NCBI GenBank assembly: GCA_022508375.1
Contig: JAFLVJ010000001.1
Location: 1 to 64,000 of the forward strand
Direction: 5' to 3'
From: Clostridiales bacterium
GTDB lineage: Bacteria > Bacillota > Clostridia > Christensenellales > CAG-314
DNA: 64,000 nt
Position numbers and translations under genes: made by a program
Shown: one piece after another, positions 1-8,502 of the stretch
How the letters are laid out: every line of letters begins with the position of its first letter
Position numbering within the stretch: the first letter of the stretch is position 1
The notes under the pieces: generated by a model
Databases searched by the model: none
What the model was told of the DNA's origin: nothing
The model's input: the letters and a program-made list of their open reading frames with translations, nothing else

Positions 1-39
1 ACCATCTGTACTACCGGGCCATATATATTGTTTTGCATT

Positions 40-116
40 TGGTGGGCCTTCAGGGACTTGAACCCCGGACCAATCGGTTATGAGCCGACCGCTCTGACCA
101 ACTGAGCTAAAGGCCC
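40..116 (-). tRNA. tRNA-Met (CAT anticodon)
   Basis: The minus strand folds as a 77-nt cloverleaf: acceptor arm GGGCCTT paired with AAGGCCC, a T arm with GTTCAAGTC, anticodon loop CTCATAA, and an encoded CCA end. The anticodon is CAT. The body looks like the clostridial elongator tRNA-Met, but an isoleucine tRNA with a lysidine-modified CAT anticodon cannot be excluded by eye. It lies 21 nt downstream of tRNA-Pro and is probably cotranscribed with it. Confidence 0.93.
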
Positions 117-137
117 AAGTCAATGTAGGCAACTATT

Positions 138-214
138 TGGTCGGGGCGACAGGATTCGAACCTGCGACCCCATGGTCCCAAACCATGTGCGCTACCAAAC
201 TGCGCTACACCCCG
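138..214 (-). tRNA. tRNA-Pro (TGG anticodon)
   Basis: The minus strand gives a 77-nt cloverleaf with acceptor arm CGGGGTG/CGCCCCG, a T arm containing GGTTCGAATCC, anticodon loop TTTGGGA and an encoded CCA. The anticodon TGG decodes proline. It is the first tRNA of a two-tRNA unit, with a good promoter 23 bp upstream. Confidence 0.96.
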
Positions 215-236
215 ATGTATCAACATCAGCCTGTTT

Positions 237-265
237 ATCTTACAATATTTTAATAAGTATGTCAA
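237..265 (-). promoter_or_regulatory. Promoter of the tRNA-Pro/tRNA-Met unit
   Basis: On the minus strand a perfect -35 TTGACA (265-260) is followed after 17 bp by TAAGAT (242-237). This is a SigA-type promoter placed correctly for the two tRNAs. Confidence 0.75.
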
Positions 266-306
266 CTTTTTTATAGATGTTTTTAAGAAAAAAATTGCGA
301 CAACGG

Positions 307-356
307 AAAGTAGCACGAAATATTTGAAAAATTATAGACCGCAGGCATGCTACTTT
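307..356. repeat. 9-bp inverted repeat in the 266-623 intergenic stretch
   Basis: AAAGTAGCA at 307-315 is the exact reverse complement of TGCTACTTT at 348-356, with 32 bp between. There is no T-run, so it is not an evident terminator. I see no gene in 266-623. The spoIIA promoter should lie there (SigH-type in Bacillus), but I could not identify a convincing one. Confidence 0.5.
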
Positions 357-623
357 ACGCTCCTACGGTTGAAAGAATTTGTTTCTTTACGGTGACAATA
401 AAATATCACAATCAAAAAATCAATGCAAATAATAACAATAAAAATTACGAACTACAACCTGACATTACTTTCATAAACAAATATCTGATAGTAATAGCCC
501 AGAAACAAATCAACTTGATTTAATGCGCGAAACTTGATACTCGACATATTGGTAGCAGAATCTACAAAAACATACAAATCCACTATTACGCAATGAAATA
601 TCATTGTAGGCGGAGGCAAAATA

Positions 624-929
624 ATGGAAGTATATATAGATTTTGAAGGTAATTCGATGGTTTTTCGATTAATTGGCGAACTGGACGAACACTCTGCCGA
701 ATTCGTAAGAAGACGACTGGATTCATCCATTGCAGAATGCCGTTTTGACTCGGTAATATTCGACTTGTCCCGCCTGTCGTTCATGGATTCGACAGGGATT
801 GGCGTAGTAATAGGAAGGTACAAGGCAATTCGTAAGCAAAATAAACCGGTGTATGTACGCAACCCATCGCCAACCGTCGATAAAATATTCCGTATGTCGG
901 GACTGTACGAAATTATATCCAAAATATGA
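624..929 (+). CDS. spoIIAA: SpoIIAA, anti-sigma-F factor antagonist
   Basis: This 101-residue single-domain STAS protein binds the anti-sigma factor SpoIIAB and so frees SigF in the forespore. The conserved patch with the regulatory phospho-serine is seen as FMDSTGIGV, with Ser at about residue 56, equivalent to the serine phosphorylated by SpoIIAB. The start ATG has a GGAGG ribosome binding site 7 bp upstream. Its stop codon overlaps an ATG of the next frame, and spoIIAB and sigF follow at once, which is the classical tricistronic spoIIA order. Length matches the family (about 110). Identification rests on domain plus operon context. Confidence 0.95.
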   Translation: MEVYIDFEGNSMVFRLIGELDEHSAEFVRRRLDSSIAECRFDSVIFDLSRLSFMDSTGIGVVIGRYKAIRKQNKPVYVRNPSPTVDKIFRMSGLYEIISKI

Positions 930-949
930 AATTAAAAAGAGGTTATTAT

Positions 950-1372
950 ATGTCAAATACAAACAGCATGAAACTCATCATTGAAGCAAAATCGCAAAAT
1001 GAAAGCTTCGCACGCAGCGTCGTTGCTGCCTTTTTTGTTCAGATCAACCCCACTCTCGAACAGGTTGAGGACATAAAAACCGCCGTTTCGGAAGCCGTTA
1101 CAAACTGCATCGTACACGGCTACGACGGCGCACAAAGCGGCGTAATCGAAATCGAATGCAAGCTGACAGACAAAACGATGACGGTAACGATACGCGACTT
1201 CGGCAAGGGGATCGAAAACGTCGAACAGGCAATGAAGCCATTTTACACGACGATATCCACAGGCGAGCGATCGGGCATGGGCTTTACTGTCATGCAAGCG
1301 TTTTGCGACAACGTAGCCGTACATTCGCAACAGGGGCAAACAACAGTAGAACTTACCAAAAAAGTAGTATAA
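950..1372 (+). CDS. spoIIAB: SpoIIAB, anti-sigma F factor and serine kinase
   Basis: A 140-residue GHKL-fold ATPase that holds SigF inactive and phosphorylates SpoIIAA. Visible boxes are the N box EAVTNCIVHGY (about 48-58), G1 DFGKGI (about 83-88) and G2 GERSGMGF (about 105-112). I chose the ATG at 950 because AGAGG lies just upstream. An in-frame ATG at 926 would add eight residues but overlaps the spoIIAA stop and lacks its own ribosome binding site. It sits between spoIIAA and sigF, the expected place for translational coupling and matched stoichiometry of the switch. Confidence 0.95.
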   Translation: MSNTNSMKLIIEAKSQNESFARSVVAAFFVQINPTLEQVEDIKTAVSEAVTNCIVHGYDGAQSGVIEIECKLTDKTMTVTIRDFGKGIENVEQAMKPFYTTISTGERSGMGFTVMQAFCDNVAVHSQQGQTTVELTKKVV

Positions 1373-1381
1373 AGGTGAGCT

Positions 1382-2107
1382 ATGCTAAGTCACGAAGAAA
1401 CTATGGCGCTGATTGCATTGGCGCAGCAAGGGGACGAAGACGCGCAGTCAACGTTGCTTACCGAAAACGCCCCACTGCTCAAAAGTATAATCAAGCGGTA
1501 CCTTGGCAAGCACATTGAATACGACGATTTGTATCAGATAGCAAGCATAGGACTGCTCAAATCCATCAAAAATTTCAGCTACGAGCACAACGTACGCTTT
1601 TCCACCTATGCCGTGCCCATGATACTTGGCGAAATCAAACGTTTCATGCGGGACGACGGATACTTAAAAGTATCACGTTCGCTCAAGAGTCTATCTTCCA
1701 AGATAACAAAGTATATTGACCAGGAACTGAAAAACGGAGCGGAAAGCCCCACCGTCGAACAAATTGCCGAACATTTTAACTTAGAGCCTACGGAAATAAT
1801 CTTTGCCATGGACGCAACTAAACTACCGGTATCACTGTACGAAAAGGCAAACGACAGCGACGGTAAACAAACGGAACTCATCGAGCACTTGCCCACGGAC
1901 GAAGATAAAAAGATGCTTGACAAAGTAATACTCAGGGACATGTTGAGCAAACTAACAGAACGCGAGCAAAAGATAGTAATATTGCGCTACTTTCGCGATA
2001 TGACGCAAGGCGAAATAGCAATGAAGATGGGAGTATCTCAGGTACAAATATCCCGTTTGGAAAACAAAATTCTCAAAAAGTTAAAAGAACTTTACAATGA
2101 ATCATAA
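1382..2107 (+). CDS. sigF: RNA polymerase sigma factor SigF (early forespore)
   Basis: This 241-residue sigma-70 family protein directs early forespore transcription. Region 2 is recognisable in YDDLYQIASIGLLKSI and in the -10 recognition part FSTYAVPMILGEIKRF. Region 3 follows, and region 4 ends with a helix-turn-helix around MGVSQVQISRLE. The gene begins 9 bp after the spoIIAB stop and closes the spoIIA operon before a strong terminator. Its likely targets in this window include sigG. It is distinguished from SigG by the spoIIA context and by lacking the SigG N-terminal ICGVDTS signature. Confidence 0.95.
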   Translation: MLSHEETMALIALAQQGDEDAQSTLLTENAPLLKSIIKRYLGKHIEYDDLYQIASIGLLKSIKNFSYEHNVRFSTYAVPMILGEIKRFMRDDGYLKVSRSLKSLSSKITKYIDQELKNGAESPTVEQIAEHFNLEPTEIIFAMDATKLPVSLYEKANDSDGKQTELIEHLPTDEDKKMLDKVILRDMLSKLTEREQKIVILRYFRDMTQGEIAMKMGVSQVQISRLENKILKKLKELYNES

Positions 2108-2140
2108 AAAAAGGACTAAATAGATAGTCCTTTTATTTTT
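2106..2140 (+). terminator. Terminator of the spoIIA operon
   Basis: AAAGGACTA and TAGTCCTTT pair across a 6-nt loop and are followed by TTATTTTT. It begins at the sigF stop codon. Confidence 0.85.
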
Positions 2141-2182
2141 GTATATTATAACGTTAAAAAGCCAAAACAGGCGATATTTCTA

Positions 2183-2202
2183 TATTATGTCTAAAATAGT
2201 AT
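2183..2202 (+). repeat. Dispersed 20-bp motif, copy A
   Basis: One of five copies of TATTATGTSTRAAATAGTAT (S is C or G, R is A or G). This copy has CT then AA at the variable positions. It lies between the sigF terminator and the 3' end of spoIVA, in a stretch (2141-2270) without any gene. Other copies are at 10350, 21183, 47031 and 56501, all in the same orientation. Confidence 0.7.
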
Positions 2203-2270
2203 TATACAATAACTAAATTTAAAGCATTATATCGACATATTTTGGGGTTAGAATGCCACGCGCAAGAAAC

Positions 2271-3731
2271 TTACAACAACAGACAGAACAACCCGCCACG
2301 ATTTTCGTTTACAATCTTGCACAACGTTTTGGTAAGCTTTTGTTTGATTTCAATGGGAACAGCACTGCACTTTCCTTCCAAACCGTCCTTTGCCAATCCA
2401 GCCATAGTTTTGCCGAACATATTTGTGTTCCATATAGCTTCGGGATTTTGCTTGTACTGCTCAAGCAGATATTGACTTTGTTGCTCTGTACCCACCATCG
2501 GGCTAACTTCTGTTGCCACGTCAACTTTTATAATGTGGTAACTGGGCGAAGTGGCCTTGAGTCTGACTCCGTAGATATTTCCTTGTTTTACCATTTCCGG
2601 TTCATTTAGCGACATTTTGTCCATAAGCGGATACACAATGCCATATCCGTTAGCGTCGGCTTCGTCCAGTGCGTCCTTGATCGCTTCAAACCGACTCTTG
2701 GCGTATGCTGCCGATGTCACAAAGCTCATCAATGTGTACTCGTCCGTTATATCCATTTGCGCTTCTTCACTCAGTATCTTGAAGAACAAATCCGACTTCG
2801 GAGTTAATGTATATCCTGCTACACCATTACCCATATCCAGACTACCGATACCTACGCCTTCGATATACTCGCAATCGACAAACGCGTCAAGTAATTTTTC
2901 GGCGTCTTTCATCTTATCAACCTGAGAGCAGTTGACCTTGATTTTATCGATGATATCCAAGATTACCTTGTTATCACTGCCGAGTGCACGCATCCATTTG
3001 GGAAGATCAACAGCAATACGGCGAACAGGGAATTCCTTCAAAATACAGTGAAGAACTTCTTCCATTTGCTTTCCGTCTGCGGATTGAACGTTTAGTGGAA
3101 GCACCGTTATGTTGTATTTTTCCTGCAACGCAAGCGACAGTTCGCGAGTTTGTTGCTTGTCCGGGTGTTTGGAGTTCAACACTACAATAAAGGGCTTTCC
3201 TGCCTGTTTCAGCTCGCGAATAACGCGCTCTTCCGCCGGAATATAGCTTTGACGGGGAATATCGCCTATACTACCGTCCGTCGTTACCACAATCGCAACC
3301 GTACTGTGCTCTGTAGCCACCTTTTGCGTACCTATTTCCGCCGCTTTCTCAAAAGGAATAGGTTCAGTTGACCATGGAGTGTTGACAAGACGCATTTTGT
3401 CACCTTCCAGGTGTCCCTCTGCGCCATCAACCAAGTATCCAACGCAATCTATCAGGCGCACGTTCGCCGTCGATTTGTCATCCAATGACAGTCTGACGGC
3501 AGTGTTAGGCACAAATTTCGGTTGTGTTGTCATGATGATTTTGCCGTCCGCCGACTGGGGCAACTCGTCTGTTGCACGCTTACGATCATGCTTGTCGGCA
3601 ATATTGGGCAATATCAACTTAGTCATAAAGTTAGTTACAAAGGTTGACTTTCCGCTGCGTACAGGCCCCACTACGCCGATGTAAATATCGCCGTTTGTTC
3701 TACTGGAAATATCCTGATAAATGTTATTCAT
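2271..3731 (-). CDS. spoIVA: SpoIVA, spore coat assembly ATPase
   Basis: A 486-residue mother-cell protein that polymerises on the forespore surface using ATP and forms the base of the coat. The N terminus reads MNNIYQDISSRTNGDIYIG, typical of the family, followed by a P-loop GPVRSGKST at about 23-31. The C-terminal region is the SpoIVA-specific domain that contacts SpoVM. I start at the ATG at 3731 because GGAGGCAGG lies 5 bp upstream; a longer frame would place the start inside that site. A SigE-like -10 lies 26 bp upstream of the ATG. The upstream methyltransferase gene ends in its own terminator, so spoIVA is transcribed alone. Confidence 0.96.
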   Translation of the reverse strand: MNNIYQDISSRTNGDIYIGVVGPVRSGKSTFVTNFMTKLILPNIADKHDRKRATDELPQSADGKIIMTTQPKFVPNTAVRLSLDDKSTANVRLIDCVGYLVDGAEGHLEGDKMRLVNTPWSTEPIPFEKAAEIGTQKVATEHSTVAIVVTTDGSIGDIPRQSYIPAEERVIRELKQAGKPFIVVLNSKHPDKQQTRELSLALQEKYNITVLPLNVQSADGKQMEEVLHCILKEFPVRRIAVDLPKWMRALGSDNKVILDIIDKIKVNCSQVDKMKDAEKLLDAFVDCEYIEGVGIGSLDMGNGVAGYTLTPKSDLFFKILSEEAQMDITDEYTLMSFVTSAAYAKSRFEAIKDALDEADANGYGIVYPLMDKMSLNEPEMVKQGNIYGVRLKATSPSYHIIKVDVATEVSPMVGTEQQSQYLLEQYKQNPEAIWNTNMFGKTMAGLAKDGLEGKCSAVPIEIKQKLTKTLCKIVNENRGGLFCLLL

Positions 3732-3757
3732 ACCTGCCTCCAAAATACGTTTGGTAG

Positions 3758-3765
3758 ATTATATG
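3758..3765 (-). promoter_or_regulatory. Candidate SigE -10 of spoIVA
   Basis: The minus strand carries CATATAAT, one base from the SigE consensus CATACAAT, leaving 26 bp to the spoIVA ATG. The same octamer at the same distance precedes spoVM (30743-30750). I could not assign a clear -35. Confidence 0.5.
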
Positions 3766-3796
3766 AACACGCTCGCGCCATTAGTACAATTTATAT

Positions 3797-3820
3797 TAAA
3801 AATGCCACCTATTCGGTGGC
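3797..3820 (-). terminator. Terminator overlapping the methyltransferase stop
   Basis: On the minus strand GCCACC-gaata-GGTGGC is followed by ATTTTTAAT. The stop codon of the upstream gene lies in the loop. Confidence 0.75.
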
Positions 3821-4945
3821 AAGCAATTTATATAATGTTTGTTCAAAATGATATTTATCCATTAAATTTTCAATTGTATGTCTATTGTTCGTATTTTTAG
3901 GTTTAGACAGCTTTGCTCGGAGCATCAAATTCTTCGGCGAGTGGGCAAGATCCACAAATTCCATTACATCGACAGAATACCCCTCGTCTTCAAGCAACAT
4001 CGCTCGAATCGCGTCCGTCAATAGCGCCGAAATGCGCTCTTTTACGATACCGTATTTCAAAAACACGTCAAAATCACTTTTTCCCTTGGCTATAGTTTGA
4101 TTGATTTCATGCTGACAGCAGGGCACCGAAAAGATGTACGGAACGTTGTGACTTACCGCGTAATAAAGCGCGTAGTCCGTTGCCGTATCGCAGGCATGCA
4201 ATGATACCACCACGTCAATTTGTTCGTCGTAAAGTTTGTCTTTGGAAACGTCGGCAACAACAAATTTCAGATTGCTGTAACCGTATTTACTTGCCAACCC
4301 GTTGCAATGCGCCACCACGTCGGACTTTAAGTCGTATCCGATAATTTTGGCATTGATACGTCTGATATTCACCAAATAATGATAAATAATGAAAGTAAGG
4401 TATGATTTGCCACAGCCAAAGTCCAATACTGTGATTTGCTCCTTGTCATAACGTTTCAAAACGTCGTCAAGAATTTCAGCAAATCGATTGATCTGTTTGA
4501 ATTTGTCAAACATACTGTTGACAACCTTTCCTTCCTTTGTAAATATGCCCAAATCAACCAAAGCAGGAACGTCATCGCCTTCATTTAATATATATTTCTT
4601 TTGTCTGTTGTTGCTTGTATCTGCACTACGCTGAGTACTTGTACTCTTTTCCAGGCGCTTAACCTTACCGTTGGAGAACAAATACGTAACGTCTTTTCCG
4701 TTCATCACAATGCATACTTGCTTGTATAATGTAACTACGTTACTTTCCAACCACTCCGACAGCGCATCCGTTAGTATGTTTTCATGAAATACTTGAGTTC
4801 CTTTAAACTTTTCTGCTTGAAAACACAGTGTGTTTTTCACCACGACAGGACGCAAGACGACACGTAAAAATTGACAATCCTTTACAGGATTGCTCGCGGT
4901 AATTTTTAGTATCTCTTGTGGGTTTTTACATTCCAATATAGTCAT
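3809..4945 (-). CDS. Class I SAM-dependent methyltransferase
   Basis: A 378-residue protein with a SAM-binding Rossmann domain: motif I is VLDFGCGKSYLT (about 173-184), followed by an acidic loop IIGYDLKSD and the motif IV-like stretch VVSLHACDTATD. A later VPCCQHEIN motif suggests the Methyltransf_32 type (rRNA- or protein-modifying relatives), but the substrate cannot be read from sequence. The first 150 residues form a separate domain without recognised motifs. No good ribosome binding site precedes the chosen ATG. It occupies the place between plsY and spoIVA where gpsA usually lies in Clostridia. It is followed by a terminator. Confidence 0.8.
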   Translation of the reverse strand: MTILECKNPQEILKITASNPVKDCQFLRVVLRPVVVKNTLCFQAEKFKGTQVFHENILTDALSEWLESNVVTLYKQVCIVMNGKDVTYLFSNGKVKRLEKSTSTQRSADTSNNRQKKYILNEGDDVPALVDLGIFTKEGKVVNSMFDKFKQINRFAEILDDVLKRYDKEQITVLDFGCGKSYLTFIIYHYLVNIRRINAKIIGYDLKSDVVAHCNGLASKYGYSNLKFVVADVSKDKLYDEQIDVVVSLHACDTATDYALYYAVSHNVPYIFSVPCCQHEINQTIAKGKSDFDVFLKYGIVKERISALLTDAIRAMLLEDEGYSVDVMEFVDLAHSPKNLMLRAKLSKPKNTNNRHTIENLMDKYHFEQTLYKLLATE

Positions 4946-5050
4946 GAGAAATTCAACCAGTTTATTTATCAGTTTATTTAATAAAAAGTGTCTTCGTTCA
5001 CCTAGCTACGACACAATCCATTGCACTAATGAGTCCTTACATCGATACAA

Positions 5051-5752
5051 TCACTTAACAATCTTATCCGATTTGCCTCGCAAAGCTTTGCGCAGACCAA
5101 TTCGAGTTTCCTTTCCGGTAAATATATTTACAATGTTGGACCTATGTGCAAAAATTACAACGGCATAGGATACGGTTATCAAAAGACAGCAAAAGGCGTC
5201 AATACTGTTGTAAACGATACCGAAGTCACATTCCAGACTCCAGACTATCCAACTCCACACAATCATAAATATAGACAACAGCAGACTACCAACTGACATT
5301 CTGTCGGAAAGTAAAACCGCCAAACAGAATGGTACAACCAGGCATAGACCCAAGATTGGTTGCAAGGAAAAAAGCGCTCCAATGCTTGTCGCAACACCTT
5401 TACCGCCACGAAAACGGTAATATACAGGGAAAACATGTCCCAAAACAGCAAATAAGCCTGCAATATATCCCGCCGTAGTCGCCTCAAGTGTACTCCAACC
5501 AAAAATGAGCTTGGCTAGCAAACAACACGCAACGCCCTTCATTGTATCGCACAGAAAGGTTAGCGCGCCCATGCGCAGTCCATACACCCTGAACATATTT
5601 GTGGTACCTGCATTACCGCTGCCGTAATCACGCACGTCACTTTTCTTGAACAGTTTAGAAAAAACTATTGCAAAGTTAACGTTACAAAATGCGTAACAAC
5701 AGATAGCAAGCAACAGATATTGCCACCATAGTTTTGCAAAAATATCAAACAT
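5051..5752 (-). CDS. plsY: Glycerol-3-phosphate acyltransferase PlsY
   Basis: An integral membrane enzyme that transfers the acyl group from acyl phosphate to glycerol-3-phosphate, the first committed step of phospholipid synthesis. The catalytic motifs are visible: SGNAGTTN near residue 44-51 and GHVFPVYYRFRGGKGVATS near 105-123. Several hydrophobic segments agree with the multi-pass PlsY topology. At 233 residues it is slightly longer than the usual roughly 200, with extra C-terminal sequence ending in a basic tail. Its start overlaps the last base of der, so the two are coupled. No gpsA follows, unlike in many relatives. Confidence 0.94.
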   Translation of the reverse strand: MFDIFAKLWWQYLLLAICCYAFCNVNFAIVFSKLFKKSDVRDYGSGNAGTTNMFRVYGLRMGALTFLCDTMKGVACCLLAKLIFGWSTLEATTAGYIAGLFAVLGHVFPVYYRFRGGKGVATSIGALFSLQPILGLCLVVPFCLAVLLSDRMSVGSLLLSIFMIVWSWIVWSLECDFGIVYNSIDAFCCLLITVSYAVVIFAHRSNIVNIFTGKETRIGLRKALRGKSDKIVK

Positions 5753-7077
5753 TAGTCGTCCTTGTCGTTTTTGTCTCGGAAGATAAGTTTTATTGGCGTG
5801 CCATCCAACGAGAAAGCGCGCCTTATGTAGTTTTCAAGATATCTACGATAAGAAAAATGCACCAAATCGGCATTGTTCGTGAAAATAACGAATGTGGGCG
5901 GCTGAATCGAAGGCTGCGTTGCATATTTGATTTTTGCTCGCCTACCGTTATGCGAAGGCGGTTCGACTGCACTTACGGCGTCGGAAATCACGTCGTTTAG
6001 CATGCCCGTCGTACAACGGAACGTAGATTTCGCATAAACGTAATTGACCTCTTCCATAAGCTTCATCACACGCTGACCCGTCAACGCGGAAACGGTTATC
6101 GAACGGAAGTAGTCCATAAACGCCAAATCGCACGACAGTTGTTTGTTGAATTTTTCTACCGTGTGCGTGTCCTTTTCAATCAAATCCCACTTATTTATAA
6201 CTACAACTGAAGGCTTGCCTTCTTCGTGGATAAAACCTGCTATTTTTACGTCCTGCTCAGACAACCCCTCGTTTGCATCCATTACAATCAGGCAGACGTC
6301 GGCACGACGAACGGCATTTAACGAACGCATAACACTGTACTGCTCGACACTGTCGCTAACAATTGCGCGTTTTTTACGCATGCCGGCGGTATCGATAATG
6401 ACGTATTTTCTGCCGTCATAGGTAAAGGGCGTGTCGATTGCATCGCGTGTTGTGCCCGCGACGTCAGACACTATCGTGCGGTCGTATCCGAGAATCTTGT
6501 TGACAAGCGAGCTTTTGCCGGCGTTGGGTTTGCCCACTACCGCAATCTTTATAACTTCGTCCTCATCGTCCTCCTCATCCATCGCGGGGAAATAGGATAC
6601 GACTTGATCCAACAAATCGCCAATACCTTGCTTTTGTTCGGCAGCAATTGCGTAAAAATCACCGAATCCAAGCGAATAAAAATCCGTTAGATCCGCTTCG
6701 AGGAAGTGGTCAACCTTGTTGACAACCAATATCACAGGCTTGCTCGTGCGGCGCAGTAACGTTGCAACATCGTAGTCTTCCGCTGTGAGACCGCTTTTGT
6801 AATCGCAGAAAAACAGTATAACATCGGCAAGATCAAGTGCAATTTGCGCCTGTTCCTTGATATGCTTGAACATAACGTCGTCACTCTTAAACTGAATTCC
6901 GCCCGTATCCACCAAAGTGAATTTCTTGCCCAACCACTCGGCGTCAGCATATACCCTATCGCGCGTAACGCCCGGCATATCCGAAACTATGGATATGCGA
7001 CCGCCACACACTTTATTAAAAAAAGTCGATTTGCCAACGTTGGGTTTACCAACGACAGCAACCAAAGGTTTTACCAT
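5752..7077 (-). CDS. der: Ribosome biogenesis GTPase Der (EngA)
   Basis: A 441-residue GTPase with two tandem G domains, needed for 50S subunit assembly. The first domain has GKPNVGKST (about 10-18), DTGG and NKVD. The second has GKPNAGKSS, DTAGMRKK and NKWD. An acidic DEEDDEDE linker separates them, and a KH-like C-terminal domain ends in a basic/acidic tail. Length is typical (about 436). It lies between the DUF512 radical-SAM gene upstream and plsY downstream, the conserved clostridial order. Confidence 0.97.
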   Translation of the reverse strand: MVKPLVAVVGKPNVGKSTFFNKVCGGRISIVSDMPGVTRDRVYADAEWLGKKFTLVDTGGIQFKSDDVMFKHIKEQAQIALDLADVILFFCDYKSGLTAEDYDVATLLRRTSKPVILVVNKVDHFLEADLTDFYSLGFGDFYAIAAEQKQGIGDLLDQVVSYFPAMDEEDDEDEVIKIAVVGKPNAGKSSLVNKILGYDRTIVSDVAGTTRDAIDTPFTYDGRKYVIIDTAGMRKKRAIVSDSVEQYSVMRSLNAVRRADVCLIVMDANEGLSEQDVKIAGFIHEEGKPSVVVINKWDLIEKDTHTVEKFNKQLSCDLAFMDYFRSITVSALTGQRVMKLMEEVNYVYAKSTFRCTTGMLNDVISDAVSAVEPPSHNGRRAKIKYATQPSIQPPTFVIFTNNADLVHFSYRRYLENYIRRAFSLDGTPIKLIFRDKNDKDD

Positions 7078-7126
7078 ATTATCTCCTTATTACACAACAC
7101 CGGTTGAAAGTGCCGTCGCACGGGAT

Positions 7127-8428
7127 TCAAACTTCACACTCCAAAATCGCCTGACACAGTTCGTACCCGTCAGCGGTAATCACAATCTTTTTGCCCACAG
7201 CTTTTCGCAGCTCGTCCAGTGTCATACCGTCCAAAAAGACGTCTTCCGTTTCCTTAAGCATTACGCGAGGCAGCAGCAACGTGTCGCCAACGTCCGTACG
7301 CTCATTTAGCGTAGAAACGATATCCTGCCCCACGACAAGTCCCGCAACAGTTACCGTCTCTCCGAAAAATTTATTTGTAACCGTTACAACATTGGCGTTG
7401 AGCTCTGGAAACAATCGCTTCGCCTCATCCAATACTTCCTGAATAAATGGAGTTGCGGCAACTCCCGTAACAACAGTAAAGCTACCCTTTTTCGCCGCCA
7501 CCGCATCCTGCAATGCAAGGTTAAACTGATAACGCATATCGGCAATAAGTCCGACACCGTTTTCAATTTGTTCGAATTCGCCATAGTATTCGTAAGGCGG
7601 AATTTCCCTTTCGCCGATTACGTACATTTCGTCCGAACAGTAAACAAAGTGACGACCTGTTTTGGCAAAACACTGAACGTCAAAACTTTCGACCATATCA
7701 ATTGTCGCAGACGCGCAAGCCTTATTTACCTGTTGCAAATCGCTCAATCCGCATCGATGTTTGGTAAGCCCAACGGGCACCACCGCCAAATTTTGCACGG
7801 CGGGATATAAGCTGAACAGATCCTCCATTGTTTTACGCAATACCTGCCCGTCATTGTAATCGGGACACATAACCACTTGTGTATAAAGCGTTATACCGCA
7901 ACTTGCCAGTTCGCTAAGCAACGGCATGATAGGACGCGCCTTAGCGTTGCCGAGTAGCCTTTTGCGCACGTCGTCATCCGTAGCGTGAACGGACACATAC
8001 AGCGGAGAAAACTTTTTGTCCTTGATACGGGCAATTTCCCTGTCTGTTACGTTTGTCAGCGTAACGAAATTACCGGAAACAAAAGACAATCGCCAGTCGT
8101 CATCCTTTACGTACAAAGTTTTGCGTTGACCTTTCGGCAGTTGATCCACAAAGCAAAATATACACTTATTGGCGCACCAACGCGGCTCGACGTAACATTC
8201 GTCGTAAAAGTCCCAACCCATAGGGTCGTTGACGTCTTTCGATACCTCAAAAGTGATCTGCTTGCCCTTGCGCTCCACCGTCAACATGAACTGCGCTTGC
8301 GAATCAAAATACGCAACGTCCAACATATCCAGTGCGTTTTCGCCGTTAAAGGACACGATAACGTCATCTTTTTTTAGTCCGATGCGGCTTGCTATTGAGT
8401 TTTTGTCTAAACGTGAAATTTTTAACAT
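7127..8428 (-). CDS. DUF512-family radical SAM protein with PDZ-like domain
   Basis: A 433-residue protein of the family usually found just upstream of der in Clostridia and cyanobacteria. Residues 1-60 form a PDZ-like domain (IGLKKDDVIVSFNG). A radical-SAM cysteine cluster follows as Cys85-x3-Cys89-x2-Cys92 in CANKCIFCFVDQLP. Then comes a TIM-barrel-like core with SVHATDDDVRKRLLG, and a C-terminal DUF512 part with NKFFGETVTVAGLVVGQD. The reaction is unknown. It is separated from der by 49 bp and may be cotranscribed with it. It follows the terminator of the lipoprotein gene, so it probably has its own promoter. Confidence 0.9.
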   Translation of the reverse strand: MLKISRLDKNSIASRIGLKKDDVIVSFNGENALDMLDVAYFDSQAQFMLTVERKGKQITFEVSKDVNDPMGWDFYDECYVEPRWCANKCIFCFVDQLPKGQRKTLYVKDDDWRLSFVSGNFVTLTNVTDREIARIKDKKFSPLYVSVHATDDDVRKRLLGNAKARPIMPLLSELASCGITLYTQVVMCPDYNDGQVLRKTMEDLFSLYPAVQNLAVVPVGLTKHRCGLSDLQQVNKACASATIDMVESFDVQCFAKTGRHFVYCSDEMYVIGEREIPPYEYYGEFEQIENGVGLIADMRYQFNLALQDAVAAKKGSFTVVTGVAATPFIQEVLDEAKRLFPELNANVVTVTNKFFGETVTVAGLVVGQDIVSTLNERTDVGDTLLLPRVMLKETEDVFLDGMTLDELRKAVGKKIVITADGYELCQAILECEV

Positions 8429-8440
8429 CGTTGATACTAC

Positions 8441-8475
8441 AAAAAAGGCAACCTAGCCACTCAAGGCCTGGCTGC
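8441..8475 (-). terminator. Terminator of the cyclophilin-like lipoprotein gene
   Basis: On the minus strand GGCA-GCCA pairs with TGGC-TGCC around a short loop, with a small bulge, then TTTTTTG. It separates the lipoprotein gene from the radical-SAM gene. Confidence 0.7.
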
Positions 8476-8502
8476 CCCTAGTTGAATCTGTTTATCGCAA
8501 AG

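Noticed and set aside
2242-2609. Plus-strand frames over the 3' end of spoIVA
   Set aside because: They are antisense to SpoIVA coding sequence and show no independent start signals.
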